The notes below the pieces were generated by a model. It saw only the letters and a program-made list of their open reading frames with translations. It searched no databases and was not told the origin of the DNA. A stretch of DNA of 64,000 nucleotides, from the NCBI GenBank assembly GCA_016213845.1, contig JACQZN010000056.1, positions 1 to 64,000 of the forward strand. The letters are read 5' to 3'. The DNA is from Candidatus Wallbacteria bacterium. GTDB lineage: Bacteria; Muiribacteriota; UBA6191; JACPRK01. The position numbers and the translations under genes were made by a program. This document shows positions 9,042 through 18,724 of the stretch, piece after piece (within the stretch, counting starts at the first letter, position 1; every line of letters begins with the position of its first letter).

Positions 9042-10556
9042 ATGCCCCTCTCCCTCACCACTCTCGAACACCAGGTCGGCCAGCTCTTCCACTACGGCTA
9101 TCTCGGCATCGAGCCCGACGATGCCATCCGCCGGCTGCTCTCCGAACGCCACATCGGCGGCGTGATCCTCTTCGGCCGCAACTTCCGCGACGCCACACAT
9201 CTCACCCGGCTGACGGCAGAGCTCCAGTCGCTGGCGGCCAACCCGCTCTTCATCAGCGCAGACCAGGAGGGCGGCTCCGTCCTGCGCATCCGGCGCGGCG
9301 GCACGCTCTTCCCCTCCAACATGGCCGCCGGCCGGCTCGATCTCGACAGCATCCGGGAGCTCGGCCGCATGTGTGGCCTCGAAATGCGCGCCTGCGGGCT
9401 CAACATGGACTTTGCCCCGGTCCTCGACATCAATGACCCCGAGAACCCGGGCATCGGCATCCGCAGCTTCGGCGAGGACGCCGCCTCCGTGACCCGCGCG
9501 GGCCTGGCCTGGATCGAGGGCTTCCAGTCGACCGGCGCCATCGCCACGGCCAAGCACTTCCCCGGAAAGGGCGCGGCCCGCAAGGACGCCCATCTGGCGC
9601 TGCCGGTCATCGACAAGGGGCTCGAAGGGCTCCACGACTGGGAGTTCCGCCCGTTCCGCGAAGCCTTCGCCGCCGGTTGCCTGGGCGCGATGACCAGCCA
9701 CTGCGTCTACCCCGCCTTCGACGAGCTTCCCGCCACCCTCTCGCCTCTGGTGCAGACCCGGCTGCTCCGGGAGCAGATGGGCTTCCAGGGCGTGCTCGTC
9801 ACGGACGACCTGGCCATGGGCGCCATTGCCCAGGGTCATGACGCGCCGACCGCCGCGCTCGAGTCCTTCCGCGCCGGCGCCGACCAGATCCTGATCTGCC
9901 GCGTCCCGGAGCGCCAGGAGGCCGCGATCGACCGGGTCCTGGCCGCCCTGCGCTCCGGCGACGTCCCGATGTCCAGGCTAATGGAGAGCCTCGACCGCAT
10001 CGAGCGCTGCAAGAGCTGGATCGCCTCACGCCCCAGGCCCGCGGATCCGATCGAGGTTCTTCACGCCCGCCACGCCCCCGTCGTGCAGCAGATGTGCGAC
10101 CGCGCCGCCACCGTGCTGCGCGATCGCCACAAGCTCTTGCCGCTCGCCTGGCGCGGCCCGACGGTCGGCGTGCTCTTCCCGAACATGGACATCCTCACCC
10201 CCGTCGAGGAGCGCACCGACGGCGACACCCGGTTCCTCGACCACTTGCTCGAGCGGATGGGCGGCGCCCGCCTGATGCGCTACGACCCCAAGGACCCCGA
10301 TCTCCAGAGCGTAGAACCCACGGCCTTCCTCGAGTCCGTCGATCGGGTCGTCCTCTTTTCCGTCAACGCGCACCTCCACCCCGGCCAGTCCGCAATGCTG
10401 CGCACGCTCGCGGACCGCTTCGGGGAGCGGATGGTGCTGGTCGCGCTCCGCAACGCCTACGACGAGCGCCTCGCCCCCGAGGTCGGCACCGTCATCGCCA
10501 CTTACGGCTTCCTGGACAACGCCCTCGCCGCCAGCGCCCGCAAGCTCCTGGGCTAG
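9042..10556 (+). CDS. nagZ: Glycoside hydrolase family 3, beta-N-acetylhexosaminidase-like
   Basis: GGVILFGRNF, FISADQEGGSVLRI, MDFAPVLDIN, IRSFGEDA, TAKHFPGKG...D.H, TDDLAMGAI. Confidence 0.88.
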   Translation: MPLSLTTLEHQVGQLFHYGYLGIEPDDAIRRLLSERHIGGVILFGRNFRDATHLTRLTAELQSLAANPLFISADQEGGSVLRIRRGGTLFPSNMAAGRLDLDSIRELGRMCGLEMRACGLNMDFAPVLDINDPENPGIGIRSFGEDAASVTRAGLAWIEGFQSTGAIATAKHFPGKGAARKDAHLALPVIDKGLEGLHDWEFRPFREAFAAGCLGAMTSHCVYPAFDELPATLSPLVQTRLLREQMGFQGVLVTDDLAMGAIAQGHDAPTAALESFRAGADQILICRVPERQEAAIDRVLAALRSGDVPMSRLMESLDRIERCKSWIASRPRPADPIEVLHARHAPVVQQMCDRAATVLRDRHKLLPLAWRGPTVGVLFPNMDILTPVEERTDGDTRFLDHLLERMGGARLMRYDPKDPDLQSVEPTAFLESVDRVVLFSVNAHLHPGQSAMLRTLADRFGERMVLVALRNAYDERLAPEVGTVIATYGFLDNALAASARKLLG

Positions 10557-10563
10557 GACCTCG

Positions 10564-11646
10564 TCAGGCCGGCATCACGATCGCGCCCTCGGCCGGGTCG
10601 CCCAGCAAGCGCGTGCGGCCGTGGGCGTGCTCGCGCGCCGTGTAGGCCGCCAGCACGGCGCCCAGCTCCGCCTGCGATAGAAGGTCCCGCGCCGGCGCTG
10701 GCAGCCCGGGCAGCAACCCGATCAGCGACCGCTGCAGCTCGAGCCGCCCGCGAATCGCCGCGCGCCCCCTGGGGCGCTCCAGAAGCTCCCGCCGCGCGGC
10801 CGCAGCGCACACCTCGACCGCGCGAAGACGTCTCAGACGCAAAAGGTCCGCCAGCTCCAGCGAGCGCAAGATCCACTCGCGCCTCAGCCGACGCCCTCGC
10901 CTGTCCACCGTACGCATCACTCCCAGCTCCATCAGCCCGCGGTCCGCCGCGCGCCCCCAAGGCGGCACCTCCTCGGAGCAGGCACAGCGAGGCTCCGCCT
11001 CCAGACAGCAGCGCCCCATACCGAACGGCAGGGACTGCGGCGCGTCCACACCGACCACGCTCACTCCCTCGGGCAGCCAGCCCGAAACCGCCAGGTCGCT
11101 CGCCAGCGTCGCCCAGGCGACCAGACGCCCGCCGCCGTCCAGCAGCGCCGCTGCCGGCCCCGACGGCGCCGCCAGGGACGGCTCGATCCCTGCCGCCAGG
11201 CTCGAGAGAGCGTCGTCCAGCAACCCCAGCGCCGACGCGTGACCGTCCCACTCCAGGCGCGCCAGCACCTGCTGGCGATCGAACCAGTGCGCGTGCACGT
11301 GCTCATCCGAGAGGTCAACGGGCGAGTCCTCCGGCACGCACTGGGCGAACACGGTCTCCTCGACCTCTCTACCTCGATACGAGAATCCGTACGACAGCCC
11401 CAGCGGATACGCCTCGCCCGACATCCGCCTTCGCCCCCCCACAGTGGCGCGACTGCCCCGCGATCCGATCCCGGTCTCCTCCGCCAGTTCGCGACGCGCC
11501 GCCGCTTCGAGCCGCTCCCCCTCTTTCACCCCGCCCGTCACGGGCTGCCACCCGTTCCCGCGAGCTCGCGGCCGCCTGAGCAACAGGTACTCGACACCCC
11601 CGCCGATCACCAGCCGATACGCCCATACCTGTACTTTCCGCTTCAT
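10564..11646 (-). CDS. NUDIX hydrolase domain fused to a DUF429-like (predicted nuclease) domain
   Basis: NUDIX box GGVKEGERLEAAARRELAEETGI; C-terminal half VVGVDAPQSLPFGMGRCCLE...AVEVCAAAARRELL...GAVLAAYTAREHAHGRTRLLGDPAEGAIVMPA resembles DUF429. Confidence 0.75.
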   Translation of the reverse strand: MKRKVQVWAYRLVIGGGVEYLLLRRPRARGNGWQPVTGGVKEGERLEAAARRELAEETGIGSRGSRATVGGRRRMSGEAYPLGLSYGFSYRGREVEETVFAQCVPEDSPVDLSDEHVHAHWFDRQQVLARLEWDGHASALGLLDDALSSLAAGIEPSLAAPSGPAAALLDGGGRLVAWATLASDLAVSGWLPEGVSVVGVDAPQSLPFGMGRCCLEAEPRCACSEEVPPWGRAADRGLMELGVMRTVDRRGRRLRREWILRSLELADLLRLRRLRAVEVCAAAARRELLERPRGRAAIRGRLELQRSLIGLLPGLPAPARDLLSQAELGAVLAAYTAREHAHGRTRLLGDPAEGAIVMPA

Positions 11647-11720
11647 ACACCCAGGGCCCGGCAAGTCCCCCGCACCCATCCACGACCCACAGCCCTCACC
11701 CTACAGCCTCCAACCCGAGG

Positions 11721-11783
11721 CCTGCCTCCTGCCTCCTGACTCCTGAGGCCTGAAGCCTGAAGCCTGAAGCCTGAGGCCTGATC
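11721..11783. repeat. Heptamer tandem repeat (CCTGAAG-type), nine units, abutting the stop codon of the next gene
   Basis: CCTGCCT CCTGCCT CCTGACT CCTGAGG CCTGAAG CCTGAAG CCTGAAG CCTGAGG CCTGATC, then TCA stop of the minus-strand gene at 11784. Confidence 0.92.
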
Positions 11784-12155
11784 TCACACCCCGTGCGCCG
11801 TTTCGACGACCTCGAACTTGAGCTCGCCGGCGGCCTTCGTGAGGATGTCGATGCGGATTCGATGATTTCCGGCCGTCAGTTTGTGGCCCTTCAGCAGAAT
11901 CTTGATCGGCGTCCCCTTCAGCAGCTTGAACGGCTTCTCAGCCGTGACGGCGCTGGCGGCCATCTGCTGCTCCCCGTTGTCGACGTGGGTCTTTTCGACG
12001 GGAAACGCCTCGCCGTCGATGACGATCGGCTTGAGCCCGACCATCAGGTCGAAGGCGATCTTGTTCTCGAGGGCCATCTCCGTGCCCCCCTTCACCTTCT
12101 TGAGGCTATCGTGCTGGAAAAGCGACCGGAGGATGAACTCGGGGATGAAGGCCAT
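11784..12155 (-). CDS. Small protein resembling C-glycoside deglycosidase beta subunit/DUF6379-like proteins
   Basis: FILRSLFQHDSLKKVKGGTEMALENKIAFDLMVGLKPIVIDGEAF...LKGHKLTAGNHRIRIDILTKAAGELKFEV; family call from pattern memory only. Confidence 0.5.
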   Translation of the reverse strand: MAFIPEFILRSLFQHDSLKKVKGGTEMALENKIAFDLMVGLKPIVIDGEAFPVEKTHVDNGEQQMAASAVTAEKPFKLLKGTPIKILLKGHKLTAGNHRIRIDILTKAAGELKFEVVETAHGV

Positions 12156-12185
12156 AGCGTTCTCGCGGCGAGGTTCGGTGGGCGG

Positions 12186-12320
12186 TCAGCCCTGCCCGCC
12201 GGCCTGGCGCCGGCCCGGCTTGCGGCTGCCGACCACGTGGTCGGTCACGTAACGGGACAGATACCAGGCACCGATGATTCCCAGGACAAGAATCAACACG
12301 TCGGCCACGGGATGGATCAC
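12186..12320 (-). CDS. Small predicted single-TM protein (44 aa), GTG start overlapping the upstream stop
   Basis: VIHPVADVLILVLGIIGAWYLSRYVTDHVVGSRKPGRRQAGGQG*; GTGA start/stop overlap with the 12317-12508 gene. Below the ORF-track length cutoff. Confidence 0.5.
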   Translation of the reverse strand: MIHPVADVLILVLGIIGAWYLSRYVTDHVVGSRKPGRRQAGGQG

Positions 12321-12508
12321 GACGCGCCCCCTTGCGCCCACCGCTCGATGAGATAGCCGACGTAAAAGATGGCAGAACCGATCGCCAACAGCGTCAGCTC
12401 CTTGCCCATCCCCTTGTCCTGGGTAAGCCCGACGAAGAGCGCCAGCACCAGCAAGAGCATCGCCGCAAGCTCGAGCATCTTTCCGAACATGTAGGCCGTA
12501 CCCTTCAA
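12317..12508 (-). CDS. Small membrane protein (63 aa)
   Basis: MKGTAYMFGKMLELAAMLLLVLALFVGLTQDKGMGKELTLLAIGSAIFYVGYLIERWAQ; two hydrophobic segments. Confidence 0.6.
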   Translation of the reverse strand: MKGTAYMFGKMLELAAMLLLVLALFVGLTQDKGMGKELTLLAIGSAIFYVGYLIERWAQGGAS

Positions 12509-12592
12509 ACGCCGCGCCGCTCCCTTCGATTGACTGAATGTCGCGCGTGATTATACAATCCGGCGATCCCGAACGCGATAGGCGCGACCCGC

Positions 12593-13834
<1,242 letters not shown>

Positions 13835-13847
13835 AGAAGGAAATCGA

Positions 13848-15686
13848 ATGGCCGAAAGACCCCGCCTCAGCACCGACGCCGATTCGCTCCTGGCCCGCAT
13901 GGGCAAGGAGCGCTTCGTCCTCGGCTTCGTCTCCGACAACCTGGCCGGCATGCCGCTCACGGCGCGCAACGCCGCCCGCGAGCTCGGCACCGCCCTCGAC
14001 CGGGTCGGCCTCTCGTGCACCGACGTCTCCACGGCGCTCGCCGAGAGCTTCGCCCGCGTGCGCCAGTTCCAGGAGCAGTCCGAGAAGCTGGGCGAATCCT
14101 CCGAGAGCACCTTCAAGCGTCTCGAGGAGGTCTCCGAAGCGCTCAAGCGCTCCCTGGCCGACGCCGCCGACCTCATCCGAGCCGTCAGCCACTTCCAGAC
14201 CGCGGGCGCCGGCATGCAGCCCCGCACGGCCGTCCTCGAAGAGGCCTCCCACGGCGTCCGCGAAGAGGCCGCCCGTCTCGTGGAGCTGGCGGAGCAAATC
14301 AATCTTTTGGCTCTCAACAGCGTCATCGAGGCCGACCACACGGGCCGTGAGGGCCGCCCCTTCGCCGTCTTGGCCCAGGAGATCCGCACCATCGCCTCCC
14401 GGACGGCCGAGGAGGCCAGCGAGGTCCAGCAGATCGTCGAGAAGATCGAGCACGACGTCCTCGAGGCCACCGGCCGCGTCGACAGCAACGAGCAGAGCTA
14501 CCGCGAAGGCGCGGTCAAGGCCGGCGAGCTCTCCCCTGACCTGGCAGCCCTGGAGCGAAGTCTGGCCCAGCTGCGCGACGGACAGGAGGACTTCCGCCGC
14601 GAGTACCGCTCGCTGGCCGACCACCTCGCCGACATCCGCACGCGCTACGAGCAGATGACCGCTGTCACAGAGCGCGTCGTCCTCACCTCCGAGAGCGTCG
14701 GCGCCGCGATGCGCGAGGAGCAGGACTCCCTCACGCGCCTGGCCGCCAGCGTCGACGACGTCCTGGGCGCCGTCGAGGGCCAGCGCGGAGCGCGCTCCGC
14801 CGAGCAAACCGTCGAGGCGGTGCGCGCCAACCTCTCCACAACGGGTGCCCTGCTCACGCACTGCTTCGCCAGCGAGCGCGAGCTCACCAGCGGCCTCGAC
14901 AACGCCGAGCGGCTGGCCAGCGACCAGACCTCCTCGGCCAGCCTGGCCGAACGCAAGTCCGAGCGCCTCGAGGTTCTGGCCAGCTCGCTGGCCGACCGCG
15001 CCGGCTTCATCCGGGCCCGCGGCCAGGAGCTGCTGGCCAACTGGGAGACCCGCGTGCTCGCGCAGGTCCTGGCGCTCATCGGCCACATCGACCTCGCGGC
15101 CACCAAGACCCATGAGGCCGTCGAGGCGATGGGCGCCCTCGAAGCCCGCATCCGCCAGATCGACCTGGTCGCAGCCTCCATCGCGCGCGCCACGCTCAAG
15201 ATCGACATGCTCGCCCTCACAGGCAGCATCGAGGCCAGCAAGGCCGGCGTCCAGGGCGGCGGCTTCGGAGCCGTCGCCTCGCAGGTCCGCCAGCTCGCAG
15301 GCGAATCGGGCCAGGTCGCCGACCGCATCCAGCTCCGCGGCTACCACCTCAATTCCGCGCTCTCCGTGATCCGCCGCAGCTTCCTCGAAGCCGAGGGCGT
15401 CGCCCGCACCGAACACGCCCGCTCCGGCCGCGCCCGCAAGAACCTCCATACCCTCGAGGAGTCCCTGCGCGGCCTCGGCGCCTCGCTCGAAGCCGTCTTC
15501 CAGTCCACCACCGGCGCCGCGACCCAGGCCGGCCTCGTCCTCAAGGACGCCGCCATCCTCGTCAAGGCCACCGAATCGACCACAGCCGGCATCCAGGCCG
15601 CCGCCCGCGCCCTCGCCTCGACCTCAGCCGGCCTCGCCTCGCTCTCCCGAGGCGTCGAGAAGGTCGCCTCGCGCCTGGAGGCCTGA
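13848..15686 (+). CDS. Soluble methyl-accepting chemotaxis-like protein with two signalling tips
   Basis: Tip 1 AEQINLLALNSVIEADHTGREGRPFAVLAQEIRTIASRTAEEASEV; tip 2 LKIDMLALTGSIEASKAGVQGGGFGAVASQVRQLAGESGQVADRI. No TM segment visible. Confidence 0.85.
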   Translation: MAERPRLSTDADSLLARMGKERFVLGFVSDNLAGMPLTARNAARELGTALDRVGLSCTDVSTALAESFARVRQFQEQSEKLGESSESTFKRLEEVSEALKRSLADAADLIRAVSHFQTAGAGMQPRTAVLEEASHGVREEAARLVELAEQINLLALNSVIEADHTGREGRPFAVLAQEIRTIASRTAEEASEVQQIVEKIEHDVLEATGRVDSNEQSYREGAVKAGELSPDLAALERSLAQLRDGQEDFRREYRSLADHLADIRTRYEQMTAVTERVVLTSESVGAAMREEQDSLTRLAASVDDVLGAVEGQRGARSAEQTVEAVRANLSTTGALLTHCFASERELTSGLDNAERLASDQTSSASLAERKSERLEVLASSLADRAGFIRARGQELLANWETRVLAQVLALIGHIDLAATKTHEAVEAMGALEARIRQIDLVAASIARATLKIDMLALTGSIEASKAGVQGGGFGAVASQVRQLAGESGQVADRIQLRGYHLNSALSVIRRSFLEAEGVARTEHARSGRARKNLHTLEESLRGLGASLEAVFQSTTGAATQAGLVLKDAAILVKATESTTAGIQAAARALASTSAGLASLSRGVEKVASRLEA

Positions 15687-17152
15687 TGACTGCGCCCTCA
15701 GGCAAGCTCCGCGTCGAGTTCCGCGTCGGCCGCGGCGCGCCGGTTCCGTCGCTGAAGGGCATGGAGGTCGTCGCCTCGCTAATCCCCATGGGCGCCGTCC
15801 TGGGCTGCGAACCCGATATCCTCGAAAACTCTCCCGACTCCACTGAGTCCTTTTATGCCGTCCTGCTGATGCCCGCCTCCGAGGAGAGCGGCCCCCGGCT
15901 CGAAGAGCGCCTGCGCGCCGACCCGGAGCTCTCCGAGGTCCGCGTCCTGCCGGCCTCCTCCGAGGACGAGCCCGCACGCCCCACCCGCGAGCTGCAGGTC
16001 CAGGTGGAGCGCCTGCGCGCCCTCGAGCGCCAGGCTTCCGAAATGGTGGCCGCCTTCAGCCGCATGACCGGCATCCTCACGCGACTCTCCCCCGCCGGCG
16101 ACTCCGCCCTCCAAGCCGGCCGCAAACCGCCGCCCCGCCGCGGCCTCGAGGAGATCCGCGCCGCCCACCAGTCCGCGACCGCGCTGGCCCAGCAGATGCG
16201 CGACACGGCCCGCAGCCTCCTGCTCGTCCCCGCCCGCGTGGTCCTCGCCCGGCTCAATCGCCCCGTGCGAGACCTGGCCCGCGAGCTCGGCAAGCAGATC
16301 GAGCTCACCGTCCTGGGCGACGACACGGAGCTCGAACAGAGCATCCTGGACGAGCTCCGCGAGCCCCTGGTCCATCTCGTCCGGAACTCCGTCGGCCACG
16401 GCATCGAGGCCCCCGAGCAGCGCATCCGCGCGGGCAAGCCGCCCACAGGCTCGCTCGTCGTCAGCGCCTACGTCGCCGGCGACAACTTCGTCATCGAGGT
16501 CAAGGACGACGGCCACGGCCTCGACCTCGACCGCATCGGACGCCGCGCCATCCAGATGGGACTGACCACCGCCGACGAGCTGCGCGAATCCGCCGACGAG
16601 ACCCTCTTCAAGTACATCTACCTGCCCGGCTTCTCCACCGCCGACAGCGTCAGCACCTTGAGCGGCCGCGGCATCGGCCTGGACGTCGTGAAGGCCCGCG
16701 TGGTCAAGCTCCACGGCACCATCGAGACCACGAGCCAGAGCGGCCTGGGCACAACGTTCACGCTGCGCGTGCCACTGTCCACCTCGCTCATCCGCGCCCT
16801 CGTCGTCGAGACCGCGGAGCAGAAAATCGCGCTGCCCTCGAGTGCCATCCGCTCGGTCGGTTATGCAGCAGACTGGACCGCCTCACGCGCGCGCAGCGGC
16901 AGGCTCTTCAGCCTGGCGGCCGCCCTGGGATGGGGCGAGCGTCCCTCGCCGCTGGTCGTCGAAGTGGGCGTCGCCGAGCGGCGCATCGCTCTGGGCGTGG
17001 AGGCCTGCCGCGACCACGAAGAGCTGGCCATCCGGCCGCTGGGCCGCTACCTCGGCCACGTCCCGAGCATCACCGGCGCGGCCATCCTCCGCAACGGCCA
17101 GCCCGTCCTGGTCCTCGACACCGCAGAGCTGGCGGACCAGCTGGGGATCTGA
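15686..17152 (+). CDS. CheA-like histidine kinase lacking an N-terminal Hpt domain
   Basis: RPVRDLARELGKQIELTVLGDDTELEQSILDELREPLVHLVRNSVGHGIEAPEQR; DDGHGLD; GRGIGLDVVK; C-terminal CheW-like region. Confidence 0.85.
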   Translation: MTAPSGKLRVEFRVGRGAPVPSLKGMEVVASLIPMGAVLGCEPDILENSPDSTESFYAVLLMPASEESGPRLEERLRADPELSEVRVLPASSEDEPARPTRELQVQVERLRALERQASEMVAAFSRMTGILTRLSPAGDSALQAGRKPPPRRGLEEIRAAHQSATALAQQMRDTARSLLLVPARVVLARLNRPVRDLARELGKQIELTVLGDDTELEQSILDELREPLVHLVRNSVGHGIEAPEQRIRAGKPPTGSLVVSAYVAGDNFVIEVKDDGHGLDLDRIGRRAIQMGLTTADELRESADETLFKYIYLPGFSTADSVSTLSGRGIGLDVVKARVVKLHGTIETTSQSGLGTTFTLRVPLSTSLIRALVVETAEQKIALPSSAIRSVGYAADWTASRARSGRLFSLAAALGWGERPSPLVVEVGVAERRIALGVEACRDHEELAIRPLGRYLGHVPSITGAAILRNGQPVLVLDTAELADQLGI

Positions 17153-18303
17153 TGGCCCACGAACAGCCGATCTCCCGCGGCTCGCTGCGACCCATTCTCG
17201 AACGGCTCGAGGAGCTGATCATCGACGCCGGCCTCTCCGGACTCGAAGCCGCCGGCGAGTCGATGGCCTTGCAACTCGACGACCTTTCGGCACGCCTCGA
17301 GAAGCTGGCCGAGGGCACCGGCCCGGCGGGCGCCGCCACCGGCACGGCCACCTTGATCCGCCGCATCCTGAGCCGCGAAGTCCCCCGCCCCCACGGCTTC
17401 TCCGAGCTGCTCCTCGAAGTCCACTCCATGCTGAGCGAGTTCTGCCAGGGCGAGGACGTCGGAGCCCGCCTGCCCGCTCTGACGCTCGCACTCACACCGC
17501 AGCCCGAGGGCCCCCCGCAGCCGCCCGCACCACCGCCGGACGTCGGACGCATGTTCGTCGCCGAAGCGACCGGCTGTCTCGACCAGGTGGAACAAGCTCT
17601 TCTGGAGATGGAGCGGGGGCCGCTGGATGCCGAGCAGCTGCGCGAGCTGGCGCGCGACCTGCACAACATCAAGGGCAGCGCGGGCATGGCCGGCCACGAG
17701 GAGCTGGTCTCGCTGTCCCACGCCATGGAAAACCAGGTGCTGGGCCTGCTTGCCGACGCCGGCGCCGACCGCGCCCGGATCGTCGACTCGCTATTGAAGG
17801 GGCTGGACGAGGCCCGCGCCATCGTCGACCGGCTCCGGCGTGTGGAAGTCGCTCGAGAAACCGAAGCCGGGGCGCGCGCTGCCGAGGCCAGCTATCTCCT
17901 GTTCCATGCCGGCGGCCGCAGACTGGCCGTGAGCCTGGGGGAGCTCGGCCGGGTCGAGCGAGTGCCGCCGAGCGCGGCTGTTCCTTTCACGCCTCCCTTC
18001 GTGATAGGCTTGGTCAATCTGGGCGGAGAGCTCCTTCCGCTGGTCGATCTGGCCCTGAGACTGGGGTGGTCACCTGGCGAGGAGGAGCCGCGCTGGGTCC
18101 TGGTGGTCGGAAAGGGTGAGGAGCGGATCGCTTTGAGAGTCGATCGGGTGGCCCAGGTCGTGACGTTCGAGGCCGCGTGCCTCGTCGCCGCACCATCGGC
18201 GCAAACGACCGGCGAGCTGCCCTGGACGATGGCGCTGGACGAGGGCGAACCCGTGCCCGTCCTGGATGCCGGCCGAGTGGCCGCCTGGCTCGGCTCGCGC
18301 TGA
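17152..18303 (+). CDS. Hpt domain fused to a CheW-like domain
   Basis: RDLHNIKGSAGMAGHEELVSLSHAMENQVL (Hpt) then ASYLLFHAGGRRLAVSLGELGRVERVPPS...VIGLVNLGGELLPLVDLALRLG (CheW). ATG overlaps the upstream TGA. Confidence 0.85.
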   Translation: MAHEQPISRGSLRPILERLEELIIDAGLSGLEAAGESMALQLDDLSARLEKLAEGTGPAGAATGTATLIRRILSREVPRPHGFSELLLEVHSMLSEFCQGEDVGARLPALTLALTPQPEGPPQPPAPPPDVGRMFVAEATGCLDQVEQALLEMERGPLDAEQLRELARDLHNIKGSAGMAGHEELVSLSHAMENQVLGLLADAGADRARIVDSLLKGLDEARAIVDRLRRVEVARETEAGARAAEASYLLFHAGGRRLAVSLGELGRVERVPPSAAVPFTPPFVIGLVNLGGELLPLVDLALRLGWSPGEEEPRWVLVVGKGEERIALRVDRVAQVVTFEAACLVAAPSAQTTGELPWTMALDEGEPVPVLDAGRVAAWLGSR

Positions 18304-18307
18304 ATCG

Positions 18308-18718
18308 ATGACGCCCGAGATGGCCTCGCGCGAACATCCCTCGGTGCTGATCGTGGACGATTCGCCCGCCATCCGCGCGGGGCTGCGCCGCATCCTGGAG
18401 CCGGCAGGCTTCGCCATCGCCGCCGAGGCCGCCGACGGCTCCGAGGGCGTCGAAAGCTACGCCCGGCTCGCGCCCGACCTCGTGACGATGGACGTGGAGA
18501 TGCGCCCGATGGACGGCCTCACCGCCCTGCGCGCCATCCGCGCCGCCGATCCGGCGGCCCGCGTCATCGTCATCACGTCGGCCTATCGCAAGGCCGAGGT
18601 GCTCGAGGCGCTCGCGCTCGGAGCGGGCTATGTACTGAGGAAGCCGCCGAAAGCCGAAAAGCTGATCGAGGCCGCGCGACGCCTGATGGCTCGCAAGCCG
18701 GGCCTCCAAACCGCCTGA
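18308..18718 (+). CDS. CheY-like single-domain response regulator
   Basis: SVLIVDDSPAIRAGLRRIL...DLVTMDVEMRPMDGLTAL...VIVITS...LRKPPKAEKL. Confidence 0.9.
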   Translation: MTPEMASREHPSVLIVDDSPAIRAGLRRILEPAGFAIAAEAADGSEGVESYARLAPDLVTMDVEMRPMDGLTALRAIRAADPAARVIVITSAYRKAEVLEALALGAGYVLRKPPKAEKLIEAARRLMARKPGLQTA

Positions 18719-18724
18719 GGCAAC

